DNA of 64,000 nt from an uncultured Candidatus Melainabacteria bacterium. Its GTDB lineage: Bacteria; Cyanobacteriota; Vampirovibrionia; Gastranaerophilales; Gastranaerophilaceae. Position numbers and translations under genes: made by a program. Every line of letters starts with the position of its first letter. Within the stretch, counting starts at the first letter, position 1. The notes under the pieces are model-generated. The model was not told where the DNA came from. It saw nothing but the letters and a program-made list of their open reading frames with translations, and did not search any database. Shown in pieces: positions 25,679 through 35,400 of the stretch. The stretch spans positions 1-64,000 of the forward strand of contig CAKUZB010000001.1 of NCBI GenBank assembly GCA_934717745.1, read 5' to 3'.

Positions 25679-26557
25679 TTAATTATATATTGTTGTATTT
25701 TCCAGTAATTTTAATTCAAATGGTGTATTCGCCGGAATTGACAAATTTCCACCTTTACTAAACATTGCAAACAACGGTGAACCGATTATGTTAACTCCGA
25801 ATACCATAACGCCGGCAACAAGTGTGAATGGACTAAAAATAACTGTCATATTACTGTTTGCAAGTTTTTTTGTTGTTGCCCATGTTTTGTCGTAAAATCT
25901 TTTTCCGGGTTTAATCGATTTTTCTACACTTCTCCAATAAGTGTGTTTACCTTTGATGTTGTTAAAAAAGATTTTTTTATAATTTGCCTTAGTTACTTTT
26001 GCATTGATTTCTTGAGTTCTACCGTTTATAACTACATTATCTATCTTTATTACTAACAAACCTCCGTTTCCACTGATTTGTGGAGTGTGAGAATCAACTA
26101 CAACCCCGACAAATCGTGTATTTTCCGGTAATGAAAAATATTTTGTTTTAATTGGTTTTGAAAGTCTGAAGTAAATTTTTGTTCCCGCAGACATTCTGTC
26201 AGAAATTCCGGAAGTTAGTCTGACTGTAAATTTTGTGCCTCTTTTTAAAACTAATTTTTGCCCTGAAGATTTTGGAATATTAGCCTCTTTTAATGGAATT
26301 GTAGTTGTTTTATTTATATTAGAATTGCTTGATGTTGGTTTTGTCGGTTGTTGGGTTGGAAAGTTTGGTTTTAGCGGAATATCATTTTTTAAATTATCAG
26401 GTAATGGTGGTAACAAATCGTTTTCGATTTTGTTTGGATTATACTGCCTTCTGATTTCTTGGTCGACAGACATGTCAATATCCAGCACTGCAAGTGCTGG
26501 ATATTGAATTAAGTTTATTACAATAAATGTTATAATTAGTCTATTTAAGCAATTCAT
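25679..26557 (-). CDS. exported protein with TrbI/VirB10-like barrel, paralogue of 57232
   Basis: 292 residues from ATG 26557. Signal peptide MNCLNRLIITFIVINLI... ending near ALA. Pro/Thr/Asn-rich linker (about 50-100), then a domain starting RGTKFTVRL with GTKIYFRL, LPENTRFVG and NGGLLVIKID: the pattern of the C-terminal barrel of TrbI/VirB10. A glycine/hydrophobic segment (VIFSPFTLVAGVMVFGVNI) precedes the end SIPANTPFELKLL. The same domain makes up the protein at 57232-57918. Start overlaps the end of the gltD-type gene by 17 nt; a frame opening at 26680 lies wholly inside that gene. Role unknown; no conjugation or type IV secretion genes are near. Confidence 0.65.
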   Translation of the reverse strand: MNCLNRLIITFIVINLIQYPALAVLDIDMSVDQEIRRQYNPNKIENDLLPPLPDNLKNDIPLKPNFPTQQPTKPTSSNSNINKTTTIPLKEANIPKSSGQKLVLKRGTKFTVRLTSGISDRMSAGTKIYFRLSKPIKTKYFSLPENTRFVGVVVDSHTPQISGNGGLLVIKIDNVVINGRTQEINAKVTKANYKKIFFNNIKGKHTYWRSVEKSIKPGKRFYDKTWATTKKLANSNMTVIFSPFTLVAGVMVFGVNIIGSPLFAMFSKGGNLSIPANTPFELKLLENTTIYN

Positions 26558-27908
26558 TAATAGCCTTAGCCGCTTTTTTACCTGCACCCATCGCATTGAT
26601 TGCTGTTGACGGGCCTGTAGGAGCAACGTCGCCACCTGCGTATACTCTAGGAATAGAAGTTTTGCCTGATTCTGCTTCAATTGTAATGTAGCCTTTGTTA
26701 TCAGTTGTAATATCTAAACCTTCTGCTGTTGCAGATTTTTGAATGATTGGGTTTGGACCTGTACCTAATGCAACAATTACGCTATCAACGTCCATAACTG
26801 TATATTTGCCTGTTCCGATAGGTTTTCTTCTCCCGCTTTCATCAGGTTCGCCAAGTTCCATAATTTCAAACTTCATTCCTTTTACGTAACCTTCTTCACC
26901 TAAGATTTCTACAGGTGCGTGCAATAAATCAAAGATTACACCTTCTTCTTTTGCGTGTCTGATTTCTTCTTTTCTTGCAGGAAGTTCTGCTTCTGTACGT
27001 CTATAAACGATGTGAACTTCTTCAAAACCTACTCTTAAAGATGTTCTGGCAGCGTCCATTGCAACGTTACCACCACCGATAACGGCAACTTTTTTACCTA
27101 CTCTTAGTGGTGTTGGAAATTTTTCATCATTTGCGTGCATTAAGTTTACACGTGTTAGGAATTCGTTTGCTGAATATACGCCATTTAAGTTTTCACCTGC
27201 AATACCCATCATTTTTGGCAGACCTGCACCTGAACAAATGAAGATTGCATCATAGCCGTCGTCTTCAAGTTGTTTTAATGTGATTGATTTACCAACAATA
27301 ACGTTTTTGTTGAAAACTACACCCATTTTTTTCAATGATTCAAGTTCTCTATCTAAAACTGTTCTTGGTAATCTGAAAGGAGGAATACCATATCTTAATA
27401 CTCCGCCAAGTTCGTGAAGTGCTTCAAAAACAGTAACTTCATGACCTGCTTTTCTCAAGTCTGCTGCGGCAGTAATACCTGCACAGCCTGAACCTACGAT
27501 TGCAACTTTTTTACCGCTTGGTTTAATTTCTGTTTCTGCGGCTTTTGTTGCGTCGCCAACGTATCTTTCTAATGCACCAATAGCGATTGCTTCACCTTTA
27601 ATGCCCAAAACACATTTGCCTTCGCATTGTCTTTCTTGAGGACAAACACGTCCGCATACTGATGGAAGCATGCTTGATTCTCTGATTATATCGCCTGCTT
27701 TGTCAATGTTTCCTTCTTTTACTTCGTGAATAAAAGCCGGAATGTTAATATTTACAGGACAACCTGAAACGCATCTTGGATTTTTACAATTTAAGCATCT
27801 TGATGCTTCAAGTTTTGCTTGTTCGTCTGTTAAATTATCCTCAACCGGGTCAAAATTTGTTTTTCTTACATTTGGGTCTTGTTCGTGTTGTCTTTGTCTT
27901 TCTGCCAT
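26541..27908 (-). CDS. NAD(P)-dependent glutamate-synthase-type small subunit (GltD/GltA family oxidoreductase)
   Basis: 455 residues. N-terminal [4Fe-4S] Cys motifs (CLNCKNPRCVSGCP and CGRVCPQERQCEGKC, about 38-105), FAD-binding IVGSGCAGITAAADL, and NAD(P)-binding VIGGGNVAMDAARTSLR. Such proteins pass electrons from NADPH to a glutamate synthase large subunit or, in NfnB-like complexes, bifurcate electrons. No large subunit or NfnA gene is adjacent, so the partner is unknown; it may also act alone like archaeal GltA. AGGAG before the ATG. Confidence 0.85.
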   Translation of the reverse strand: MAERQRQHEQDPNVRKTNFDPVEDNLTDEQAKLEASRCLNCKNPRCVSGCPVNINIPAFIHEVKEGNIDKAGDIIRESSMLPSVCGRVCPQERQCEGKCVLGIKGEAIAIGALERYVGDATKAAETEIKPSGKKVAIVGSGCAGITAAADLRKAGHEVTVFEALHELGGVLRYGIPPFRLPRTVLDRELESLKKMGVVFNKNVIVGKSITLKQLEDDGYDAIFICSGAGLPKMMGIAGENLNGVYSANEFLTRVNLMHANDEKFPTPLRVGKKVAVIGGGNVAMDAARTSLRVGFEEVHIVYRRTEAELPARKEEIRHAKEEGVIFDLLHAPVEILGEEGYVKGMKFEIMELGEPDESGRRKPIGTGKYTVMDVDSVIVALGTGPNPIIQKSATAEGLDITTDNKGYITIEAESGKTSIPRVYAGGDVAPTGPSTAINAMGAGKKAAKAINELLK

Positions 27909-27980
27909 ATTAAAAATCTCCTATAAAGTTTTTTCTCCATTTTAACCTAAACATTTTTAGATGTAAAATGTTTAATAATA

Positions 27981-28005
27981 AAAAAGGTACTTTATTAAAA
28001 GTACC
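27981..28005 (-). terminator. terminator, minus strand
   Basis: GGTACTTT/AAAGTACC (8 bp, 4-nt loop), followed on the minus strand by T-rich sequence. Serves the axial-like gene ending at 28288. The 379-bp gap 27909-28287 also holds a plus-oriented ATACCG/CGGTAT hairpin with six T (28064-28089), copy 3 of the dispersed repeat, and no open frame of note. Confidence 0.7.
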
Positions 28006-28175
28006 CAAAAATTTATAAGAGTGATTATGAAATTTTATAGTTAAAATAATTAAATTATCCGTTATACCGCACTTGTTACGGTATTTTTTGAGGTCTTACG
28101 CCCTCGCCTTAAACGAATTATCTTTTGATTATTGTTCGTTATTAGGGCAGTCTTGGATTATTCGGGTTGTCGGCA

Positions 28176-28219
28176 CTCTGCCGAGCAAAAGTTGACTAAA
28201 TGTCAAGTTTTGTGAGAGG
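28176..28219 (-). repeat. dispersed palindromic repeat, copy 3 (inverted)
   Basis: Reverse complement of copies 1 and 2 (825-868, 944-987) with two changes in 44 bp, one of them in the loop. The flank adds a CGGCA/TGCCG hairpin at 28171-28183. Located 27 kb from the other copies, again next to a gene of the MGM(S/A)ASQAR family. Confidence 0.8.
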
Positions 28220-28287
28220 TAAAACGTCCGACCTCCAACTTACGGGTTTCGCTCGCTAATGCTCGACTTCACCCTACCGAAAATCCG

Positions 28288-29298
28288 CTATGCAAACGTT
28301 TTAAATGAATCTTCTACGTTCTTTTTGGCAACAGATTGAACGGTTTCAATTTCGGTTTGAACTGCGTTGTGTTCTGTATCCAATTGTTTTAGTTTTAATT
28401 CAAGTTCTTTATCTTGTGCTTGAATTACTGATGTTTTGGCATTGATATTTGCCATTTCTTGTTCATATAAATATGATTTATATGTATATTCATTCATTGC
28501 ATCATTATACGCATCGTCATCAGTGATAGTTTTTGTTGTAACCGCAAAGGTTGTAGGGTTTCCACCTGATGGGTTGTGTGTGAAACTTTGTACACGATTG
28601 TGTACATCTCTGTTTATTGTACAAGGCGTATATGTATCTTCTACGTATGTTTCAACGTTTGTTGAAGTGTAGTATGTTGCAACACTTTGAGTACGAGGTC
28701 TTCCGCCGGTGCTAATACATTTTTCAAGTTCTTTTCCTGAATAATACTGATATTTAGGTGCTGCTTCCGTACCTACATTTACAAGATATACATCTCCAAA
28801 GTTATTTATACTGCTTAGTTTGTCATTTGCATCTTTATGAATTTTTTTATCTGCTTCAGAAAGGTCTCCATATTTTGTTAAAAGATAACTTTTTCCGCTT
28901 GAAGTCGTAATTTGATAACAGTCCCTATTATTTTCGTTTTTAACCATGTGGTCTGTTACCGCTGGTTTTTCACTATCTGGGCAACCTGCAAAATCGATTT
29001 TTGTTGTCTTATATGAAAAACTTACAGTATAAGAACCCTCTTTGTCTTTAATTGGGGTAAACTGTGCTACTGTTGCTTCATCATTTCCACCAGGCATCAT
29101 AAACGTATAAGATACTTTTGTGTAATCTTGTGTGTTTGGTGGAGTTGGTACTTGAAGTGTCAACATTTGATTATACAAAGTTGCAGATTTATTTGATAGT
29201 TCCGTTCTTTGTTGGTTAATTTGTTGACCTTGATATTCGATGTTTGTTTTTCTTGCAGTAAGATTTAAAAATCTTGCTTGCGATGCTGCCATGCCCAT
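28288..29298 (-). CDS. flagellar axial-like protein (MGMAASQAR type), tandem copy A
   Basis: 336 residues. N-terminal helix region (1-55; starts MGMAASQARFLNLTARK) and C-terminal helix region (about 270-336; ELKLKQLDTEHNAVQTEI, ends SFKTFA) match copy B at 29489 almost exactly; the middle third differs (Cys-containing, Asn/Thr-rich). This conserved-ends, variable-middle pattern is that of flagellin-like axial proteins. No signal peptide. GGAAG before ATG; the leader sequence GACGCTT before the ATG matches that of copy B. The function is inferred; the family has no name that I know. Confidence 0.7.
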   Translation of the reverse strand: MGMAASQARFLNLTARKTNIEYQGQQINQQRTELSNKSATLYNQMLTLQVPTPPNTQDYTKVSYTFMMPGGNDEATVAQFTPIKDKEGSYTVSFSYKTTKIDFAGCPDSEKPAVTDHMVKNENNRDCYQITTSSGKSYLLTKYGDLSEADKKIHKDANDKLSSINNFGDVYLVNVGTEAAPKYQYYSGKELEKCISTGGRPRTQSVATYYTSTNVETYVEDTYTPCTINRDVHNRVQSFTHNPSGGNPTTFAVTTKTITDDDAYNDAMNEYTYKSYLYEQEMANINAKTSVIQAQDKELELKLKQLDTEHNAVQTEIETVQSVAKKNVEDSFKTFA

Positions 29299-29442
29299 AA
29301 GCGTCTTCCTTTAAAATATGTCTTACATTGTTCTTCGACATGTTTAATGATATTTTTAGAAAAATCAACATGATTTAGTCCATGTGATGTATATTTTACA
29401 TATGAAAAAGTTAAGTGAATTTTTTTGAAAATTTTACGCATT

Positions 29443-29469
29443 AAAAAAGTCCCTTGTGGGGACTTTTTT
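29443..29469. terminator. bidirectional terminator between the tandem copies
   Basis: AAAAAAGTCCC-TTGT-GGGGACTTTTTT. T-runs on both strands. Ends copy B (29489) transcription on the minus strand, so the two copies are separate transcripts. Confidence 0.85.
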
Positions 29470-29488
29470 AATATTTCGATAATGAAAA

Positions 29489-30484
29489 TTAAGCAAAGGT
29501 CTTGAATGAATCTTCAACGTTTTTCTTACATACACCTTTAACTGCTTCAATTTCAGTTTGAACAGCGTTGTGTTCTGTGTCAAGTTGTTTAAGTTTCAAT
29601 TCTAATGTTCTGTCTTGTGCTTGAATTATTGATGTCTTAGCATTGATGTTTGCCATTTCTTGTTCATACAAGTATGATTGGTAAGTATACTCATTCATTG
29701 CATCGTTGTATGCGTCATCATCTGTCATTGTTTTTGTTGTAACAGCAAATGTTGTAGGTGTTCCGCCTGCCGGATTGTGTGTGAAACTTTGTACACGATT
29801 TTGTGTATCTCTATTTATTGTACAAGGTGTGTATGAATCTTCTACATAAGTTTCAACGTCTGCGGCAGAGTAATATGTAACTGCATTTGTTATAGCATTA
29901 TCTGCTGTTGCAACTTCTAATTCTTTAGATGAATAATATTGGTATTTAGGTGCTGCGTCTGTACCTACATTGACAAAATATACATCACCAAAATCTGCGT
30001 TATCTGCTTTTAATTTTGCTACTGCATCGCCATGAATTTTCTTTTGAGCATCATCAGAGTCATCATATTTTGATAACTCAAAAGTTTTACCTTGTGATGT
30101 TGTTACATTATATACTGTACCACCACCGGTTGTATTTTTGTATGCTCTTGATTTTTGGCTATCAGTACATGCCGGCATTCCAAGTTCTACGGTTTTATAT
30201 GAAAAGATAACTGTATATTTACCTGTTTCACCAGCAATTGGTGCAATTTGTGCTACTGTTGCTTCATCATTTCCGCCAGGCATCATAAATGTATAAGATA
30301 CTTTTGTGTAATCTTGTGTGTTTGGTGGTGTTGGTACTTGAAGTGTCAACATTTGGTTATATAAATTAGCAGATTCATTTGACAAAGAAGTTCTTTGTTC
30401 GTTAATTTGTTGACCTTGATATTCAATGTTTGTTTTTCTTGCAGTAAGATTTAAAAATCTTGCTTGCGATGCTGCCATGCCCAT
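29489..30484 (-). CDS. flagellar axial-like protein (MGMAASQAR type), tandem copy B
   Basis: 331 residues. Same N- and C-terminal helical ends as copy A at 28288 and, more distantly, as the protein at 106-723; MPGGNDEATVAQ and YTPCTINRD are also shared with copy A. The variable part (about 90-190) has drifted. Upstream, about 80 bp are nearly identical to the upstream region of copy A and include TAAA, 15 nt, GTCGACGA, a weak match to the sigma-28 promoter in the right spacing. The duplication thus includes the promoter. Possibly a second filament or hook-type subunit. Confidence 0.7.
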   Translation of the reverse strand: MGMAASQARFLNLTARKTNIEYQGQQINEQRTSLSNESANLYNQMLTLQVPTPPNTQDYTKVSYTFMMPGGNDEATVAQIAPIAGETGKYTVIFSYKTVELGMPACTDSQKSRAYKNTTGGGTVYNVTTSQGKTFELSKYDDSDDAQKKIHGDAVAKLKADNADFGDVYFVNVGTDAAPKYQYYSSKELEVATADNAITNAVTYYSAADVETYVEDSYTPCTINRDTQNRVQSFTHNPAGGTPTTFAVTTKTMTDDDAYNDAMNEYTYQSYLYEQEMANINAKTSIIQAQDRTLELKLKQLDTEHNAVQTEIEAVKGVCKKNVEDSFKTFA

Positions 30485-30618
30485 AAGCGTCTTCCTTTAT
30501 AATATGTTATACCTTGTTCGTCGACATGTTTAATGATATTTTTAGAAAAATCAACATGATTTCCTCCAAATAGATGAAAGGTTAAAAATAAAGATGTTTA
30601 GGTAAGTGTAATTAATAT

Positions 30619-30647
30619 TTGTATTTATACTTTTTAAGTGATATATA
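30619..30647 (+). promoter_or_regulatory. probable thrS promoter
   Basis: TTGTAT (30619-30624), 17 nt, TATATA (30642-30647). A leader of about 30 nt with AAAGGGA precedes ATG 30683. No T-box is present. Confidence 0.4.
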
Positions 30648-30682
30648 TTATATATAGATAACATGTATAGAAAGGGATAGTC

Positions 30683-32455
30683 ATGGAAAAAAATAATGAA
30701 ACTTTGCATACTTTAAGACACTCTTGTTCTCATATAATGGCTCAAGCAGTTCAAATTCTATTTCCACATGCAAAATTAGCGATTGGACCTGCAACTGATA
30801 CAGGATTTTATTACGATTTTGATTTAGATGAACATACATTTACAGAAGAAGATTTGACGAAAATTGAAGAAAAAATGAAAGAGATTTTGAAACAAAATCT
30901 TACTTTTGAAAAATATGAAGTTGAAGATGTAGATGCAAAAATTGCAGAATTTAAATCTCAAGGAGAAATTTATAAAGCAGAATTGTTGGAAGAACACAGA
31001 AATGATAATCCAACATTATATTTAACAAAGGATAAAGAGGGTAATGTTTTATTTAACGATCTTTGTGCCGGCCCTCACGTTCCAAATACAAGTTATATCA
31101 AAGGTAATGCTATCAAATTATTAAAAGTTGCAGGTGCTTACTGGAGAGGTAATGAAAAAAATAAAATGCTTCAACGTATTTATGCTACAGCATTTTGGAC
31201 AAAAGAAGATTTAGCGGATTACTTGCACATGGTTGAAGAAGCCGAAAAACGTGATCACAGAAAATTAGGTGCTCAACTTGATTTGTTCTCTGTAAGAGAA
31301 GAAATCGGTGGTGGTTTAGTTTTGTGGCACCCAAATCTTTACACTGTTAGAGAAGAAATTGAAAATTACTGGAGAACAGAACACAGAAAACGTGGTTATG
31401 TAATTGTTCAAACTCCACAACTTGCGAAATCTAAATTGTGGGAACTTTCAGGACACATTGACCACTATAAGGAAAATATGTTCTTTATTCAAAAAGAAAA
31501 TGAAGATGATGAACAATATATTGTAAAACCAATGAACTGTCCGTTCCATATCTTAATTTATCAATCTCAAAGACATTCATATCGTTCATTACCATTAAGA
31601 ATGGCGGAATTAGGTACAGTTTACAGACGTGAAAAATCAGGTGCTTTATCAGGTTTAACTCGTGTTCAAGGCTTTACTCAAGATGATGCTCACATTTTCT
31701 GTACTCCGGAACAATTGGTTGATGAAATTAATCAAATTATCGATTTTGTTTCAGATACAATGGCAATTTTCAAAATGAGTTTTGAAGTTGAATTATCAAC
31801 TCGTCCGGAAAGTTTTGTTGGCGAAATCGAAAATTGGAATTTAGCGGAAGCAGGCTTAAAAGAAGCAATGGACAAACGTGGTATGAAATATGACATTAAC
31901 GAAGGCGACGGTGCTTTTTATGGTCCAAAAATTGACTTTAAAGTTAAAGATGCTATTGGAAGAACTTGGCAATGTGCTACAATTCAATTAGACTTCAACT
32001 TGCCGGAAAGATTTGGTATTAAGTATCAAGATAGAGATGGACAATTGAAAACTCCTGTAATGTTGCATCGTGTAATCTTTGGTTCTATGGAACGTTTCCA
32101 TGGTATCTTAATTGAACACTTTGCAGGTGCGTTCCCAACTTGGCTTGCACCAACTCAAGTTTCTGTTGTTCCAATTTCTAATGAAAAACACATTGATTTT
32201 GCAGAAAAAGTTTACAAAAAACTTAGAGATAATGGCATTAGAGCATACTTAGACGACCGTTCAGAAAGTATGAATTACAGAATAAGAGAAAATCTTCAAG
32301 ATAAAAAAGTCCCTTATGTTGTAGTTGTCGGCGATAAAGAGCAAGAAGCAAATTCGGTTGCAGTAAGACAAAGAGGCGTTGGTCAAATTGGTACAAAATC
32401 TGTTGATGAATTTGTGGATATGATTTTAGACGAAATTAAAACTAGAAAATGTTAA
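30683..32455 (+). CDS. thrS: threonyl-tRNA synthetase, form without TGS domain
   Basis: 590 residues, about 50 shorter than the common form. Begins straight in the editing domain (HTLRHSCSHIMAQA, the HxxxH site at about 10-14; CAGPHVPNT) and lacks the N-terminal ubiquitin-like TGS domain. Class II core: motif 2 region VYRREKSGALSGLTRVQGFTQDD, zinc ligands in MNCPFHI, motif 3; anticodon domain from about 490 (APTQVSVVPI). AAAGGGA before the ATG and no ATG upstream in frame that would restore a TGS. Overlaps the helicase gene by 7 nt. Confidence 0.93.
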   Translation: MEKNNETLHTLRHSCSHIMAQAVQILFPHAKLAIGPATDTGFYYDFDLDEHTFTEEDLTKIEEKMKEILKQNLTFEKYEVEDVDAKIAEFKSQGEIYKAELLEEHRNDNPTLYLTKDKEGNVLFNDLCAGPHVPNTSYIKGNAIKLLKVAGAYWRGNEKNKMLQRIYATAFWTKEDLADYLHMVEEAEKRDHRKLGAQLDLFSVREEIGGGLVLWHPNLYTVREEIENYWRTEHRKRGYVIVQTPQLAKSKLWELSGHIDHYKENMFFIQKENEDDEQYIVKPMNCPFHILIYQSQRHSYRSLPLRMAELGTVYRREKSGALSGLTRVQGFTQDDAHIFCTPEQLVDEINQIIDFVSDTMAIFKMSFEVELSTRPESFVGEIENWNLAEAGLKEAMDKRGMKYDINEGDGAFYGPKIDFKVKDAIGRTWQCATIQLDFNLPERFGIKYQDRDGQLKTPVMLHRVIFGSMERFHGILIEHFAGAFPTWLAPTQVSVVPISNEKHIDFAEKVYKKLRDNGIRAYLDDRSESMNYRIRENLQDKKVPYVVVVGDKEQEANSVAVRQRGVGQIGTKSVDEFVDMILDEIKTRKC

Positions 32456-35400
32456 TTGAAGGTTCAATTTCATCAGATAAAACTAAAATATTAGTAGAAG
32501 AATATGCCCGATTGTTAAATTCGGGCATTTCTGCCGGAGAAATTTTAGTTTTAGTGAATAATTCTTCTGCAAAAGAAAAATTTTGCGAAAGAACTTTTGA
32601 ACTTTTGAATATTGATTGTCTTGAAAAAATGCAGGTCTATTCGTTTTTTGGCTTGGTTTATAACACTATTATTGATAATTGGGCATTTTTAGAAAACAAA
32701 CTTCAAAACGGAAGAACTACTGTTATTCCTAATATGATTGGGTTAGAGATTTCTCAATTTTTGCTTAAAGATATTATTAAAGATATAAAATTTGAGGGAT
32801 ACAATTCTAAAAAATCTTTGTTACAACAACTTTTTAGACGTTATTCTTTAATTATTCAAAACAATTTGACTGATGATGAGGTTGAATGGCGTTCAAAAAC
32901 CGTTTTAAAAGAGGGGTTTGCAGAGGATACAAACAAAGCCCTAAAAACATTGCTTTTGAAAACATTGAACTATCGAAGTTTTGATTATTTAAGACAAACT
33001 CTTTTATTTAATTATATATATAAAAATGCTGATGTTTTTAAAAATATTAAATATTTAATTATTGATGATGCAGATGAAATTACGCCTGTTTGTTTTGATT
33101 TTATCAAACATCTGAAACCTCAATTAAGCAAGATTTTTGTGGCTTGTGATAAATTAGGTTCTAGTCGTACAGGGTATTTGAGTGCGGATAAAAATATTTA
33201 TAAAAAGTTTAAAGACTTATTGAACGAAGAAGTGAAAACTTTGCCTTTAAAATCAAGAATGACAGATGATGCAAATAATTTGTTTTCAAACATTGTTGAT
33301 GGAACTTCAATAAAGTTGAGGAATTTTTCAAGTATTTCACCGTCAAAACGTGCAACAATGATTGATTTAGCAGTTTTGAAAATTGAAGAACTTTTGAAAA
33401 AAGGTTTTAAGGCTTCTGATATTTCTATCGTTACCCCTGTAATTGATGATATGCTTAAGTTTTGCTTAAAAGAAAAAATAAAAAAGGCTAATTTATTGTT
33501 TCTTTCAGGTAGTGAAAAATTAATTCAAAATACTTATGTACTTTCTTCTTTGACAATTTTGAAATTAAATACGGAACTTAAAAACGAACTTACTGAATTT
33601 GATTTAAGAGTTATTCTGTCAAATATTTTAGATATTCCAATCAGACATTGTAAGTCTATTTTGGAGAATTTTAATAAGTCTAAAATTCTTATAGATTATG
33701 AGTTTGAGTTAGAAGAATATACAAAAAAATATCAAAATTTTAAAAATTTAATTTTTGAAATTAAAACTTCAAACTTGCGAATGTCTGAAAAAGTTTACAA
33801 AATTTTTAAAGAATTATTTGATTTTAAACAAGCAAATCGCAATGAAATTAATAAATTTGCATTTTTTATAAAAGAATTGCAGGATTTTGAATCAGTTTTT
33901 CCCGAAGATTTTATAAAGAATAAATCAGAAGAAATTATCAAGCAAATTGAAACTTCAGTTATCGCTGAAAATCCTTATTCTACGGTTGATATTGGCGAAA
34001 AGGATTTAGTTATTGCGACTCCGCAAAAAATTATCGATAATCAAATTCAGACTAAATTTCAGTTGTGGCTTGATACATCTTCAAACGAATGGATTAAAAA
34101 TGACACCGGCCCTCTTTATAATGCGTGGGTTTTTCAATCTGATTGGAGTAAAGACGATTATACAATAAATGATGATGTTCTGTTGTCTGTGCAAAAAACT
34201 GCAAGAGTTTTGCGTAAATTAATGCTTTGTTCAAAAGAATTTGTATATATTTTTTCAAGTCTTTTTGACGGGCTTGGTGTTGAAAACTTTGGTGGAATTG
34301 AACAATATTTTAAAAATGAAGAAGAAAAAATAAATTCTATCGGATTTAATTTTGTTCCTCGTGATGACCAAAAACCTGTTTTGGATTATAAATCAGGAAA
34401 TATGGCAATTTCTGCTGTTCCTGGGGCAGGTAAAACAACGATTTTGTTGGCATTGATTATTAAACTCTTGAATGACGGCATAAATCCGGAAAATATTTTT
34501 GTTTTGACTTATATGGAATCTGCTGCAAGAAACTTTAGAGAAAGAATTAAAAATATAAATCCTGAAAATGCAAAGTTGCCAAATATCAGTACAATTCATG
34601 GACTTGCGTTGAGAATTTTAAAAGATAATTCTAATTTTGAACGTTTAGGGCTTGCACCTGATTTTGAAATTTGTGATGATTCGCAAAGGGGAAGTATAAT
34701 TCAGTCGATTTCTGCAAATTTAAAACTGAAAAAGAATGAAATTGAAGATTATGATAGAGCCGTTTCTGTTTTTAAATTAGGTCAGGGTGTTTTGCCAAAA
34801 TCTGTTGAAAACACAAAGGTGCAAAAATTTATAGAATTTTATAAATTGTACGAAGATTCTCTAAAGTCGGCAAATTTAATCGATTACGACGATATGCTTT
34901 TATCCTCTGTTAAACTTTTGGAAAATAATAAAGATATTTTGGAATATTATCAAGATATTTGTCAATATATTATTGAGGACGAAGCACAGGATTCATCTGC
35001 AATTCAACAACGATTAATCGGTCTTTTAAGTGCAAAACATGGAAACTTGATAAGATGTGGAGATATAAATCAGGCTATTACAACAACGTTTTCAAATGCA
35101 GATACAGAAGGGTTTAGAAGATTTATAAAAACAAGTCATTCCGTAGAAATGGATTGTTCTCAAAGATGTTGCCATGAGGTTTGGAAACTTGCAAATAGTC
35201 TTGTAACTTTTGCCGAAAAAAATGAAAATTATAAAAATTCTTTTTATAGAATTTTTATGAAACCTGTTGAAGGGAAAAATCCTGTATCTTCAAAAGCCGT
35301 AAAATCTTGCATTTTTGACAATAACTTTGCAGAAAAGAATTTTATTTTAAAACAAATAAAAGATATTTTAACTAATAATCCGAAAGCAACGATTGGTATA

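Noticed and set aside
30485..30682. T-box leader before thrS
   Set aside because: No specifier stem, no T-box sequence and no terminator; the leader is only about 30 nt.
32449..34400. N-terminal half of the helicase as a frameshift or gene-fusion artefact
   Set aside because: The frame is open over 1285 codons with uniform codon use and no internal ribosome site near residue 640.
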